Made by a program: the position numbers and the translations under genes. A DNA stretch of 64,000 nucleotides from Lachnospiraceae bacterium OM04-12BH (GTDB lineage: Bacteria; Bacillota; Clostridia; Lachnospirales; Lachnospiraceae), in the NCBI GenBank assembly GCA_003490145.1, contig QULQ01000005.1, forward strand, positions 154,425 through 218,424, given 5' to 3'. Below are positions 53,417 to 61,437 of the stretch, piece by piece (the first letter of the stretch is position 1; each line of letters starts with the position of its first letter). Below the pieces are notes generated by a model. The model made no database searches. It worked only from the letters and a program-made list of their open reading frames with translations, and had not been told where the DNA came from.

Positions 53417-53649
53417 TGATTATGTGTATGTATTGTAAGAACAGTTCAACAATAAACAGCACTACTACGCATGTTGTGAATTACAAGAACTGCATTATCG
53501 TGGTAAAAAATGTTCCTTGTCTGGAATGTGATCAGTGCGGTGAAAAATATTATACAGATGAAGTAGCGGAAAAACTGGAGTATATTGTAAACATGGCAAA
53601 AAAGTTAATGCAGGAGATTGCTGTAATAGATTACAGGCAGGCTGCGTAA
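53413..53649 (+). CDS. MqsA/YgiT-type zinc-finger antitoxin
   Basis: 78 aa. Two CxxC pairs (CMYC, then CLECDQC) bind zinc: MCMYCKNSSTINSTTTHVVN, then VPCLECDQCGEKYYTDEVAE. After them is a helical tail, without the larger HTH of full MqsA. GAGGAG and AAAGGG precede several possible ATGs (53,413-53,428). It follows a ruined DUF4258 toxin, so it is an orphan antitoxin. Confidence 0.85.
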   Translation: MMIMCMYCKNSSTINSTTTHVVNYKNCIIVVKNVPCLECDQCGEKYYTDEVAEKLEYIVNMAKKLMQEIAVIDYRQAA

Positions 53650-53666
53650 TTGCCGGACAGAAGTAT

Positions 53667-53694
53667 AATGGCGGAGGAGTATTCCCCCGCCATT
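53667..53694 (+). terminator. Terminator after antitoxin gene
   Basis: AATGGCGG pairs with CCGCCATT around a 12-base loop, then an AT-rich tail. Confidence 0.6.
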
Positions 53695-53743
53695 TATTAA
53701 ATTCTATAGAGGAAAGTATTGTCTTGAAGCGGAGGAAACTCAG

Positions 53744-54265
53744 ATGAAGGTATTAGTTGTAGTGGATATGCAGAATGATTTTATTGACGGAGCACTGGGA
53801 ACAAAGGAAGCAGAGGCGATCGTTCCTTTTGTAGCAGATAAGATCAGAAATTTTGATGGTATGGTTCTGTCAACCAGAGATACTCATTTTGAAAATTATC
53901 TGGAAACGCAGGAAGGAAAGAATCTGCCGGTAAAGCATTGTATTAAAGGAACCAATGGCTGGCAGATCAGAAAGGAAATAGCAGAGCTGGTTTCAGAAGA
54001 GCCTGTTGATAAACTGACATTTGGCAGTGACAGACTGCCGGAGAGACTACAGAAGCTGGCAGATCAGGAGCCGATAGAAAGCATAACACTGGTTGGACTC
54101 TGTACGGATATCTGTGTTATTTCCAATGCCATGGTAATAAAGGCATTTTTCCCGGAGGTTCCCATTATTGTGGATGCAAAGTGCTGTGCAGGTGTTACAC
54201 CGGAAAGTCATACACAGGCGCTGAATGCCATGAAGGTATGTCAGATCCAGATTGAGAATGAATAA
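53744..54265 (+). CDS. Isochorismatase-family cysteine hydrolase (nicotinamidase-like)
   Basis: 173 aa. Catalytic triad visible: Asp in VLVVVDMQNDFIDGALGT (about residue 8), Lys near HCIKGTNGW, and Cys in VGLCTDICVISNA (about 125). The early DMQNDF Asp and the following His-containing metal loop STRDTHFENY fit nicotinamidase-like enzymes that turn nicotinamide to nicotinate. The exact substrate is uncertain. Confidence 0.88.
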   Translation: MKVLVVVDMQNDFIDGALGTKEAEAIVPFVADKIRNFDGMVLSTRDTHFENYLETQEGKNLPVKHCIKGTNGWQIRKEIAELVSEEPVDKLTFGSDRLPERLQKLADQEPIESITLVGLCTDICVISNAMVIKAFFPEVPIIVDAKCCAGVTPESHTQALNAMKVCQIQIENE

Positions 54266-54267
54266 AT

Positions 54268-54450
54268 ATGTGGAAGATCAGACAGATTTTTGATGGTGAA
54301 TATGGCTGTGAAGAAAGGATGCCAGGAGAAGAAATGAAATGCCTTGTTGTGCTGGAGAATGAAGAGTGCCTGACAAAAGAGGTTATGGCAGAAGACAAAT
54401 TCCTGACAGAAAACGGTCTGAATGAGGGAGATATCTGGCCGGAACAGTGA
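54268..54450 (+). CDS. Small conserved protein of unknown function
   Basis: 60 aa. MWKIRQIFDGEYGCEERMPG, then CLVVLENEECLTKEVMAEDK, ending LNEGDIWPEQ. Acidic, with two Cys. It begins 2 bases after the hydrolase stop and is probably co-translated. No family recognised. Confidence 0.6.
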   Translation: MWKIRQIFDGEYGCEERMPGEEMKCLVVLENEECLTKEVMAEDKFLTENGLNEGDIWPEQ

Positions 54451-54493
54451 TATTTTGGCACCGGCTTTTTGGTGTAGCTTTATACTTCGAAAA

Positions 54494-54522
54494 TTGACGA
54501 ACAGACGGTTGATAAGTATAAT
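54494..54522 (+). promoter_or_regulatory. Promoter for the NERD nuclease gene
   Basis: TTGACG (54494-54499), 17 bases, TATAAT (54517-54522). Confidence 0.7.
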
Positions 54523-54561
54523 ATTTATATATTTGCAGAGCGTAAGAGATGGTGGGGAATT

Positions 54562-55518
54562 ATGGGGATTTTCACAAAACCGGAAGTGGTGATTCGGAAA
54601 GGAACCAGTGATGCACAGGCATATCTGGAAAAGTTGGAATTGCTTCAGAAAAAAGCAGAAGGAACTGCACTTGAGCAGATCCAGAAGGAAATTGCAATTA
54701 CAAAGGCAGGTATCCAGGGAGAAGAGAATATACTGTTTGAACTGAAAAACAGTAATATGGATATGTATGTGCTTCAGGATATTTATCTGGAAACCGGAGA
54801 TGGTCTTGGAGCACAGATTGATTTCATTGTTGTAACAGCAAAGTTGAACTTTATTATTGAATGTAAGAATCTTTTTGGAAATATCGAAATCGATTCCAAA
54901 GGAAATTTTATCCGGACTATGGAATATGGTGGAAAGAAGCACAGGGAGGGCATTTATTCACCTATTACCCAGAATGAACGGCATATGGCTGTTTTAAAGG
55001 AATGCAGGGCAGAGAATAGAAATTTCCTGATAGGAGCATGGATCAGAAAGAATTTTGATCTTTGGAATAAATCACTGGTGGTACTGGCAAATCCCAAAAC
55101 GATTGTAAATGACAGATTTGCCACAAAAGAAGTAAAGAATCAGGTGATTCGGGCAGACCAGTTAATTGGAACTATGAAGAAACTGATCAGTGAAAACAGG
55201 GAGCTTCCATCTACGAAAAAGGAAATGAAGGAGATTGCGGAAAAAATCCTGAGAAGAAACAAAGAGCAGCGCAAGGATTATGCTGAGAAATATGAAAAAC
55301 TGGCAGAACAGACAGAAGACATATCAGAAGCAAATGACAGTAAAGCGGAAAGCATGAAAGCAGAGGAAACAGAGAATGTTGTTTCCGGGGTCTGCCCCAG
55401 ATGTGGCAGGGAACTGGTACTTCGAACTGCAAAAAAGGGAGACAAAGCAGGAATGCAGTTTTATGGGTGTTCCGGATTCCCAAAGTGCAGATATGTCAGG
55501 AATATGACAGAAAGCTAA
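54562..55518 (+). CDS. NERD-domain nuclease with topoisomerase zinc finger
   Basis: 318 aa. A coiled-coil lead (about residues 20-60) precedes the NERD domain: GAQIDFIVVTAKLNFIIECK, with the PD-(D/E)XK residues D and E-x-K. GIYSPITQNERHMAVLKE follows. After a Glu/Lys linker, the C-terminus has CPRCGRELVLRTAKKGDKAG, then GCSGFPKC, the same type of zinc finger as in the exonuclease at 46,083. A DNA-processing role is likely. GTGGGGA is the only upstream ribosome-binding-like sequence. Confidence 0.88.
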   Translation: MGIFTKPEVVIRKGTSDAQAYLEKLELLQKKAEGTALEQIQKEIAITKAGIQGEENILFELKNSNMDMYVLQDIYLETGDGLGAQIDFIVVTAKLNFIIECKNLFGNIEIDSKGNFIRTMEYGGKKHREGIYSPITQNERHMAVLKECRAENRNFLIGAWIRKNFDLWNKSLVVLANPKTIVNDRFATKEVKNQVIRADQLIGTMKKLISENRELPSTKKEMKEIAEKILRRNKEQRKDYAEKYEKLAEQTEDISEANDSKAESMKAEETENVVSGVCPRCGRELVLRTAKKGDKAGMQFYGCSGFPKCRYVRNMTES

Positions 55519-55535
55519 GAAAGGTACAGTAGCAG

Positions 55536-55889
55536 ATGACAGTGTTGGAATTCTTTGAAAATCTGATGCATCACATTGTAGAGGTTGCGATCCTCGTGTT
55601 TGAATTTATCGGTGTGATCGTAATTATCATCTCCGGACTGAAGGGCTTTTATTTTTATCTCCGCCGCAGACCGGATATGAAGCTTGCACTGGCGCAGGGG
55701 CTTGCCGTTGGACTGGAGTTCAAGCTCTGCAGTGAGATCCTGAAAACAGTAACAGTCCGGGATTTTAAAGAGATTGCTACAGTAGCGGGCATCATAGCGC
55801 TCCGGGCGGCACTGACATTTTTGATCCACTGGGAGATCAAGGAAGAGAAAGCAGAAGAAAAGGTGGAAGAGAAGACAACAAAGGAGTAG
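55536..55889 (+). CDS. DUF1622-family membrane protein
   Basis: 117 aa. Three hydrophobic stretches: [20 protein letters not shown], then [20 protein letters not shown], then a third around [17 protein letters not shown], followed by a Glu/Lys-rich tail. That is the DUF1622 pattern; function unknown. It is 2 bases before nfo. Confidence 0.88.
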   Translation: MTVLEFFENLMHHIVEVAILVFEFIGVIVIIISGLKGFYFYLRRRPDMKLALAQGLAVGLEFKLCSEILKTVTVRDFKEIATVAGIIALRAALTFLIHWEIKEEKAEEKVEEKTTKE

Positions 55890-55891
55890 GC

Positions 55892-56752
55892 ATGATCAAA
55901 TTAGGATCCCATGTGGGAATGGCGGGAAAGGACATGTTCCTTGCTTCTGTGAAGGAAGCAGAAAGCTATGGTGCCAATGTCCTGATGCTCTATACAGGAG
56001 CCCCACAGAATACAAGACGAAAAGAAATCAAAGATCTGAATATCGAAAAAGGATGGGAATATGCGGCGCAGGCAGGCATTAACGAAATCGTTGTGCATGC
56101 GCCGTATATTATAAATCTGGCAAATACTGTGAAGCCGGAGACCTTCACACTTGCTGTAGAATTCCTGGAAAAGGAAATCATAAGGACTGCAGCTATGAGA
56201 AGTAAAATACTGGTGCTGCATCCCGGCTCCTGCCTGGATGCGGGTGTGGATGCCGGAACAGCCCAGATCGTTAAGGGATTAAATCAGGTGCTGGATCAGA
56301 ATGAGGACGATGTTTTCATTGCACTGGAAACCATGGCCGGCAAGGGCAGTGAGATCGGCAGAAGCTTTGAAGAGCTTGCCAGGATTTATGAGGGGGTTCA
56401 TAAAAAAGAGCGGCTCAGGGTATGCTTTGATACCTGCCACGTGAATGATGCCGGATATGATCTTTCACATGATTATGAAGGAGTATTTCAGCACTTTGAT
56501 GAGGTGCTTGGACTTGGACAGATCGCAGTATTTCATATCAATGACAGCATGAATCCCTGTGGTACACATAAGGACAGGCATGCTAATATCGGAAAAGGAT
56601 ACCTTGGGGAAGAGGTACTGAAAAAGCTTGTCCACGATCCGAGATTTGAAGAAATACCGAAGATCCTGGAAACACCATGGCTGTGTGAGGAAGGTTCTGA
56701 TAAGAAGACAATCCCGCCTTATAAGGAGGAGATCCGTCAGCTTTTAGGATAA
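55892..56752 (+). CDS. nfo: Endonuclease IV (AP endonuclease)
   Basis: 286 aa. TIM barrel with the zinc sites of base-excision repair enzyme Nfo: [69 protein letters not shown], and [20 protein letters not shown]. All expected His, Glu and Asp ligands are present. Cuts abasic sites. Confidence 0.97.
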   Translation: MIKLGSHVGMAGKDMFLASVKEAESYGANVLMLYTGAPQNTRRKEIKDLNIEKGWEYAAQAGINEIVVHAPYIINLANTVKPETFTLAVEFLEKEIIRTAAMRSKILVLHPGSCLDAGVDAGTAQIVKGLNQVLDQNEDDVFIALETMAGKGSEIGRSFEELARIYEGVHKKERLRVCFDTCHVNDAGYDLSHDYEGVFQHFDEVLGLGQIAVFHINDSMNPCGTHKDRHANIGKGYLGEEVLKKLVHDPRFEEIPKILETPWLCEEGSDKKTIPPYKEEIRQLLG

Positions 56753-56777
56753 GGGTAAAAGAAGGGAAGAAAACTAA

Positions 56778-57887
56778 TTGGTACGGAGAAGATATATTCC
56801 GCTTAGAACAGCACAGCCGGGAATGATCCTGGATCAGGCGATCATTGACAGAGCCGGTCGTGTGCTGATCGCAAGGAGAACACCACTTGAGGATTTTCAT
56901 ATTGAGGGTCTGAGAAAAATGGGGGTTGGCGGCATTTACATCCGTGAGGGGGAAGAAGATCCTGATCAGGAGGTAGAAAAAGAAGAACAGTCTCTGCCGG
57001 CAGCACTTCAGAAAACTTATGACAAGGTTAGAGTAAAGGATCCTGCCAGGGTTAAAATTTCAGAAAGTGTGCGGAAACGTGTGGCGCAGGGAGTACAATA
57101 CCTGTATCAGGATACGAATTCTGCAGACTTTACCAATGCGTCCAGGAGTATCACAGATGATCTGCTGAAGGCTATTGAGGATAATGATGCAGTAGCGGTG
57201 GATATCGGTGCCCTGCAGGTCAGTGATGAGTATACCTTTAAGCACAGCGTGGATGTGGCTACCATGGCCATGATCGTAGCAAGAAAATATGGACTGAATG
57301 ATAATCAGGTCTATCAGATCGGTATCGCCGGACTTCTGCATGATATTGGAAAATCCAAAATCCCGAATGAAATCCTGAATAAAGCGGGTAAACTGACAGA
57401 TGATGAGTTTACCATTATGAAAATGCACTCTACTTATGGCTATCATATTCTGGAGCCGAAGAAGGATATCTCGCAGGAGGTCAAACTCGGGGTACTGCAG
57501 CATCATGAAAAGATGAATGGAAAGGGATATCCCATGCAGGTGACCGGGGAGAAGATTCACCTGTTTTCCAGGATCATATCAGTAGCTGATATTTATGATG
57601 CACTGGTGACAGAACGCCCTTATAAGAAACCCTTTTCTCCAAGGGCGGCAGTTGAGATGATCATGTCCATGACGGAAGAACTGGATATCAAAGTAATGAA
57701 ATGCTTTATGGAAAGTGTGATCCTGTATCCGGTTGGCAGTGATGTCATGCTGAGTACGGGTGAAATGGCAAGGGTAGTAGAGAATCTGTCTTACGCTGTA
57801 CTGCGGCCCAAGGTGCTTGGCCTGCAGAGCGGCAAGGTATATGATCTGGCCAATGATGTAAAGTGTGCGAATATTATTATTCTCTGA
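56778..57887 (+). CDS. HD-GYP domain c-di-GMP phosphodiesterase
   Basis: 369 aa from a TTG at 56,778; no ATG gives a better start. The N-terminal part is typical of these proteins (YIPLRTAQPGMILDQAI). HD motif LLHDIGKSKIPNEIL (H188, D189), then HHEKMNGKGYP with the GYP box. It hydrolyses c-di-GMP, so it opposes the diguanylate cyclase at 22,155. GAAGGGAAG lies upstream. The choloylglycine hydrolase follows after 18 bases. Confidence 0.93.
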   Translation: MVRRRYIPLRTAQPGMILDQAIIDRAGRVLIARRTPLEDFHIEGLRKMGVGGIYIREGEEDPDQEVEKEEQSLPAALQKTYDKVRVKDPARVKISESVRKRVAQGVQYLYQDTNSADFTNASRSITDDLLKAIEDNDAVAVDIGALQVSDEYTFKHSVDVATMAMIVARKYGLNDNQVYQIGIAGLLHDIGKSKIPNEILNKAGKLTDDEFTIMKMHSTYGYHILEPKKDISQEVKLGVLQHHEKMNGKGYPMQVTGEKIHLFSRIISVADIYDALVTERPYKKPFSPRAAVEMIMSMTEELDIKVMKCFMESVILYPVGSDVMLSTGEMARVVENLSYAVLRPKVLGLQSGKVYDLANDVKCANIIIL

Positions 57888-57905
57888 CAGAAAGGAGATG
57901 GAATT

Positions 57906-58883
57906 ATGTGTACGGCGGCAACTTATCGTACAAAAGATTTTTATTTTGGAAGAACACTGGATTATGAATTTTCCTACGGTGAGGAAATAACAGTGACACC
58001 AAGGAACTATCCTTTTTCTTTCCGGTATCTTCCGGAGAAAAGAGAGCATTATGCAATCATAGGCATGGCTCATGTGGAAGAGGATTATCCATTATATTAT
58101 GATGCAGTCAACGAAAAGGGACTTGGCATGGCCGGGCTCAATTTCGTAGGGAATGCTGTTTATGGAGAAGTAAGGGAAGGGAAAGAGAATGTGGCAGTTT
58201 TTGAACTGATTCCATATATTCTTTCACAGTGTGAAAATACAGAAGAAGCAAGAGAAATTTTGAAAAAAATACAGATCACAGATACCAGATTCAAGGAACA
58301 GCTCCCAAATGGCAGGCTGCACTGGATCATTGCAGATGAAAAGGAAGCCATTACTGTGGAGTCAGTCACTGAGGGACTTAAGATCTATGAGAATGCGCCA
58401 GGTGTCCTGACTAACAATCCACCATTTCCTATGCAGATGTTCCAGCTGAACAATTATATGCAGCTCTCAAGCAGGCAGCCAGAGAATCTGTTTTCTGACC
58501 AGCTTTCCTTGGAAACCTACAGCAGAGGGATGGGAGCCCTTGGACTTCCGGGAGATCTTTCATCAGCATCCCGTTTTGTACGGGTGGCATTTACAAAGCT
58601 CCATGCCAGATCAGGAGAAGGGGAAGCAGACAGTGTAGGACAGTTTTTCCATATCCTTGGAAGCGTTGAGCAGACGAGAGGATGCTGCGAACTGGAGAAT
58701 GGCAAATACGAAATTACCATTTATACCTCCTGCTGTAATGCAACAAAGGGCATCTATTACTACACGACTTATACGAACCGGCAGATCACAGCGGTTGACA
58801 TGCACAGGGAGAAGCTGGATGGCACAGAGCTGATCCGCTATCCCATGCTGGAGGAAGAACAGATCCGGTTACAGAACGCATAA
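57906..58883 (+). CDS. Choloylglycine hydrolase-family protein (bile salt hydrolase type)
   Basis: 325 aa. Ntn hydrolase: the nucleophile is Cys2 after Met removal (MCTAATYRTKDFYFGRTLDY). R16, D19, N79 (GMAGLNF), N170/N171 (LTNNPPF) and R223 (SASRFVR) occupy the positions of the known active-site residues. This set is shared by bile salt hydrolases and penicillin V acylases, so the substrate is not settled; a gut organism makes bile salts likely. AAAGGAGATGG precedes the ATG. Confidence 0.93.
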   Translation: MCTAATYRTKDFYFGRTLDYEFSYGEEITVTPRNYPFSFRYLPEKREHYAIIGMAHVEEDYPLYYDAVNEKGLGMAGLNFVGNAVYGEVREGKENVAVFELIPYILSQCENTEEAREILKKIQITDTRFKEQLPNGRLHWIIADEKEAITVESVTEGLKIYENAPGVLTNNPPFPMQMFQLNNYMQLSSRQPENLFSDQLSLETYSRGMGALGLPGDLSSASRFVRVAFTKLHARSGEGEADSVGQFFHILGSVEQTRGCCELENGKYEITIYTSCCNATKGIYYYTTYTNRQITAVDMHREKLDGTELIRYPMLEEEQIRLQNA

Positions 58884-58939
58884 GGGCTGCTGCCGGCAGA
58901 ATATACACAGAAACTTATGAAACAGAGGCAGTGTATAGA

Positions 58940-59431
58940 ATGAAAGAAATACAGATCAGAAAATACGGGGAAAAGGATATTCCTGCCATGGTGAAAATCT
59001 GGAATGAAGTGGTAGAGGATGGCATTGCATTTCCCCAGTTAGAGGTACTGACAGAAGAAAGCGGCAGAGAATTTTTTGCGCAGCAGACATACTGCGGCGT
59101 AGCAGAGGATGAGGCAGGAGAAGTACTTGGTCTTTATATCCTGCATCCCAACAATGTGGGAAGATGCGGACACATCTGTAATGCCAGCTATGCGGTAAGC
59201 AGAGAAAAAAGAGGACTGCACATCGGGGAGAAGCTGGTCAGGGACTGCCTCAGACAGGCTCACGAAGAAGATTTCCGCATTCTGCAGTTTAATGCTGTTG
59301 TGGCTTCCAATGTCCATGCAAGACATTTATATGAAAGAATTGGATTCCATCAGCTGGGAATCATTCCGGGAGGCTTTCTGTTAAAGGACGGCACATATGA
59401 GGATATCTGTCCTTATTATATAGAGGTCTGA
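58940..59431 (+). CDS. GNAT-family N-acetyltransferase
   Basis: 163 aa from the ATG at 58,940. The N-terminal IRKYGEKDIPAMVKIWNEVV and the acetyl-CoA loop region YAVSREKRGLHIGEKLVRDC are visible. They are followed by FNAVVASNVHARHLYERIGF and HQLGIIPGGFLLKDGTYED, typical of the phosphinothricin/PAT-like branch. Acceptor unknown. Confidence 0.88.
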   Translation: MKEIQIRKYGEKDIPAMVKIWNEVVEDGIAFPQLEVLTEESGREFFAQQTYCGVAEDEAGEVLGLYILHPNNVGRCGHICNASYAVSREKRGLHIGEKLVRDCLRQAHEEDFRILQFNAVVASNVHARHLYERIGFHQLGIIPGGFLLKDGTYEDICPYYIEV

Positions 59432-59523
59432 AGAAAAAAGGGTAGCGGTGGAGATACTTTTTCGCTATAATGAGACAGAGAGATAAAGAGATGAAGCTGC
59501 GAAAACAGCAGAATGGAGGCATT

Positions 59524-60126
59524 ATGGAAATCGTATGTTTGGATCTTGAGGGTGTACTGGTACCGGAAATCTGGATCGCTTTTGCAGAGGAGACAGGGAT
59601 CCCGGAGTTAAAGAGAACAACCAGAGATGAGCCTGATTATGATAAGCTGATGAAATACAGGATCGGCATTTTAAAGGAACATGGACTTGGACTGAAGGAG
59701 ATTCAGGAGACTATTGAGAAGATCGATCCTCTGCCGGGAGCAAAGGAGTTTCTTGATCAGCTCCGCAGCCTGACACAGGTGATCATTGTCAGTGATACGT
59801 TTTCCCAGTTTGCAGGACCGCTGATGAAGAAGCTCGGCTATCCGACTATCTTCTGTAATTCTCTGGTAGTGGCACCGGATGGAGAGATCACAGACTTTAA
59901 GATGCGCTGTGAAAAGTCCAAATATACGACAGTAAAGGCTCTGCAGTCTATCGGCTATGATACGATCGCAAGCGGTGACAGCCACAATGATCTTGGCATG
60001 ATCGAGGCCAGCAAGGCGGGCTTCCTGTTCCGCACAACAGATGCGATCAAACAGGAGTATCCGCAGTATCCTGCTTTTGAAACCTATGATGAGCTGCTTG
60101 CAGCGATCAAAGAAGTGATTGCCTAA
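59524..60126 (+). CDS. thrH: Bifunctional phosphoserine phosphatase / homoserine phosphotransferase
   Basis: 200 aa from the ATG at 59,524, with GGAGG 5 bases upstream; an earlier in-frame start at 59,470 lacks a site. HAD superfamily: CLDLEGVLVPEIWIAFAEET with the catalytic Asp7, then IIVSDTFSQFAGPLMKKLGY, then IASGDSHNDLGMIEASKAGF. The D-x-E start and length match ThrH of Pseudomonas closely, which can move phosphate from phosphoserine to homoserine. Confidence 0.93.
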   Translation: MEIVCLDLEGVLVPEIWIAFAEETGIPELKRTTRDEPDYDKLMKYRIGILKEHGLGLKEIQETIEKIDPLPGAKEFLDQLRSLTQVIIVSDTFSQFAGPLMKKLGYPTIFCNSLVVAPDGEITDFKMRCEKSKYTTVKALQSIGYDTIASGDSHNDLGMIEASKAGFLFRTTDAIKQEYPQYPAFETYDELLAAIKEVIA

Positions 60127-60133
60127 AGACCGA

Positions 60134-60161
60134 AGAATCCTGCAAGCAGGATTCTTTTTTT
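60134..60161 (+). terminator. Intrinsic terminator of thrH
   Basis: AGAATCCTGC pairs with GCAGGATTCT around AA, then a seven-T run. Confidence 0.9.
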
Positions 60162-60169
60162 GCGCTTTA

Positions 60170-60202
60170 CCTATTGACATGGTAGGCGAATAGGAATACT
60201 AT
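60170..60202 (+). promoter_or_regulatory. suf operon promoter with inverted repeat
   Basis: Exact TTGACA (60174-60179), 17 bases, TACTAT (60197-60202). CCTATT (60170-60175) and AATAGG (60189-60194) form an inverted repeat 13 bases apart across the -35 and spacer. It is placed to let the Rrf2/IscR protein repress its own operon. Confidence 0.65.
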
Positions 60203-60235
60203 CTCCATAGATGAAAAAAGGAGGAACACCGCACA

Positions 60236-60688
60236 ATGGTAATTTCTTCAAAAGGAAGATATGCACTGCGGATCATGGTCTATCTGGCAGGAAAGCCGGA
60301 AGGAGAATATGTACCGCTGAAGGAAATATCCGAGAAGGAAAATATTTCACAGAAATATCTGGAAAGTATTGCGACAGTCCTGTCCAAGGGACATCTGATC
60401 GAGGCAGCAAGTGGTCATAAGGGCGGCTATCACCTGTCAAGGAAACCGGAGGAGTACAGTATAGGAGAGGTGCTCCGTATGACAGAGGGAAGTCTGGCGC
60501 CGGTGGCCTGTCTGAAAGAGGATGCAGGGCATTGTGATCAGGCAGATCTGTGTTATACGCTGCCAATCTGGCAGGGACTTGCCGATGTCATCAATAATTA
60601 TCTGGATTCCATTTCCTTAAAGGATGTGGCAGACAGTGCACAGAATATGGAAAACAGTCAGGACATTCCTGACAAGAAGGAGGAGTAA
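60236..60688 (+). CDS. iscR: IscR-type Rrf2 regulator
   Basis: 150 aa, with GGAGG upstream. The winged HTH (SSKGRYALRIMVYLAGKPEG, then QKYLESIATVLSKGHLIEAA) is followed by C92, C100 and C106 (PVACLKEDAGHC, then CYTLPIW). The three-Cys spacing resembles the Fe-S ligands of E. coli IscR (C92, C98, C104), so it probably senses Fe-S status. It is first in the suf operon, 2 bases before sufC. Confidence 0.92.
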   Translation: MVISSKGRYALRIMVYLAGKPEGEYVPLKEISEKENISQKYLESIATVLSKGHLIEAASGHKGGYHLSRKPEEYSIGEVLRMTEGSLAPVACLKEDAGHCDQADLCYTLPIWQGLADVINNYLDSISLKDVADSAQNMENSQDIPDKKEE

Positions 60689-60690
60689 TT

Positions 60691-61437
60691 ATGGAAGAAA
60701 AGCATTTGCTTACGGTGAAGGATCTGCATGTAAATGTGGAAGATAAAGAGATCCTGCACGGTGTGGATCTTACGATCAATAAAGGGGAGACTCATGTACT
60801 GATGGGACCGAACGGAACCGGCAAGTCGACCCTTGGCTACGCTCTGATGGGAAATCCGAGATACAGTGTCACAGAGGGTGAGATCTGGTTTCAGGGAAAG
60901 AATATAACAGAGGAAGCAGTGAATGAGAGAGCGAAGGATGGTATCTTCCTTTCCTTCCAGAATCCGCTGGAGGTTCCCGGTGTTACCTTAAGCGCCTTTA
61001 TCAGAAGCGCCCTGGAGCAGAAGACCGGCAAGCGGATCCGCCTTTGGGATTTCAAGAAGGAGCTGGCAAGGACCATGGAAATCCTGCAGATGGATCCTTC
61101 CTATGCAGAACGTGACCTGAATGTGGGATTTTCAGGTGGTGAAAAGAAAAAGGCAGAGATCCTGCAGCTTCTGATGCTGAAGCCTTCCCTTGCCATTCTG
61201 GATGAAACCGATTCCGGTCTTGATGTGGATGCGGTCCGCACTGTTTCAAGGGGAATCGAGGAATACCAGAAGAACTGTGACGGTGGTCTTCTGATCATTA
61301 CCCACAGTACGAGGATCCTGGAGTATCTTTCCGTGGATGATACCCATGTGATGGTAGAAGGAAAGATCGTAAAGACAGGAGATGCATCCCTGGTAGATGA
61401 GATCAATGAAAAGGGATTCAAAGAGGTAACATTATGA
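60691..61437 (+). CDS. sufC: Fe-S cluster assembly ATPase SufC
   Basis: 248 aa ABC ATPase without membrane domains. Walker A GPNGTGKST at residues 39-47, signature NVGFSGGEKKKAEILQ, and Walker B LAILDETDSGLDVDAV. It powers the SufBCD scaffold. The stop overlaps the sufB start by 4 bases. Confidence 0.97.
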   Translation: MEEKHLLTVKDLHVNVEDKEILHGVDLTINKGETHVLMGPNGTGKSTLGYALMGNPRYSVTEGEIWFQGKNITEEAVNERAKDGIFLSFQNPLEVPGVTLSAFIRSALEQKTGKRIRLWDFKKELARTMEILQMDPSYAERDLNVGFSGGEKKKAEILQLLMLKPSLAILDETDSGLDVDAVRTVSRGIEEYQKNCDGGLLIITHSTRILEYLSVDDTHVMVEGKIVKTGDASLVDEINEKGFKEVTL

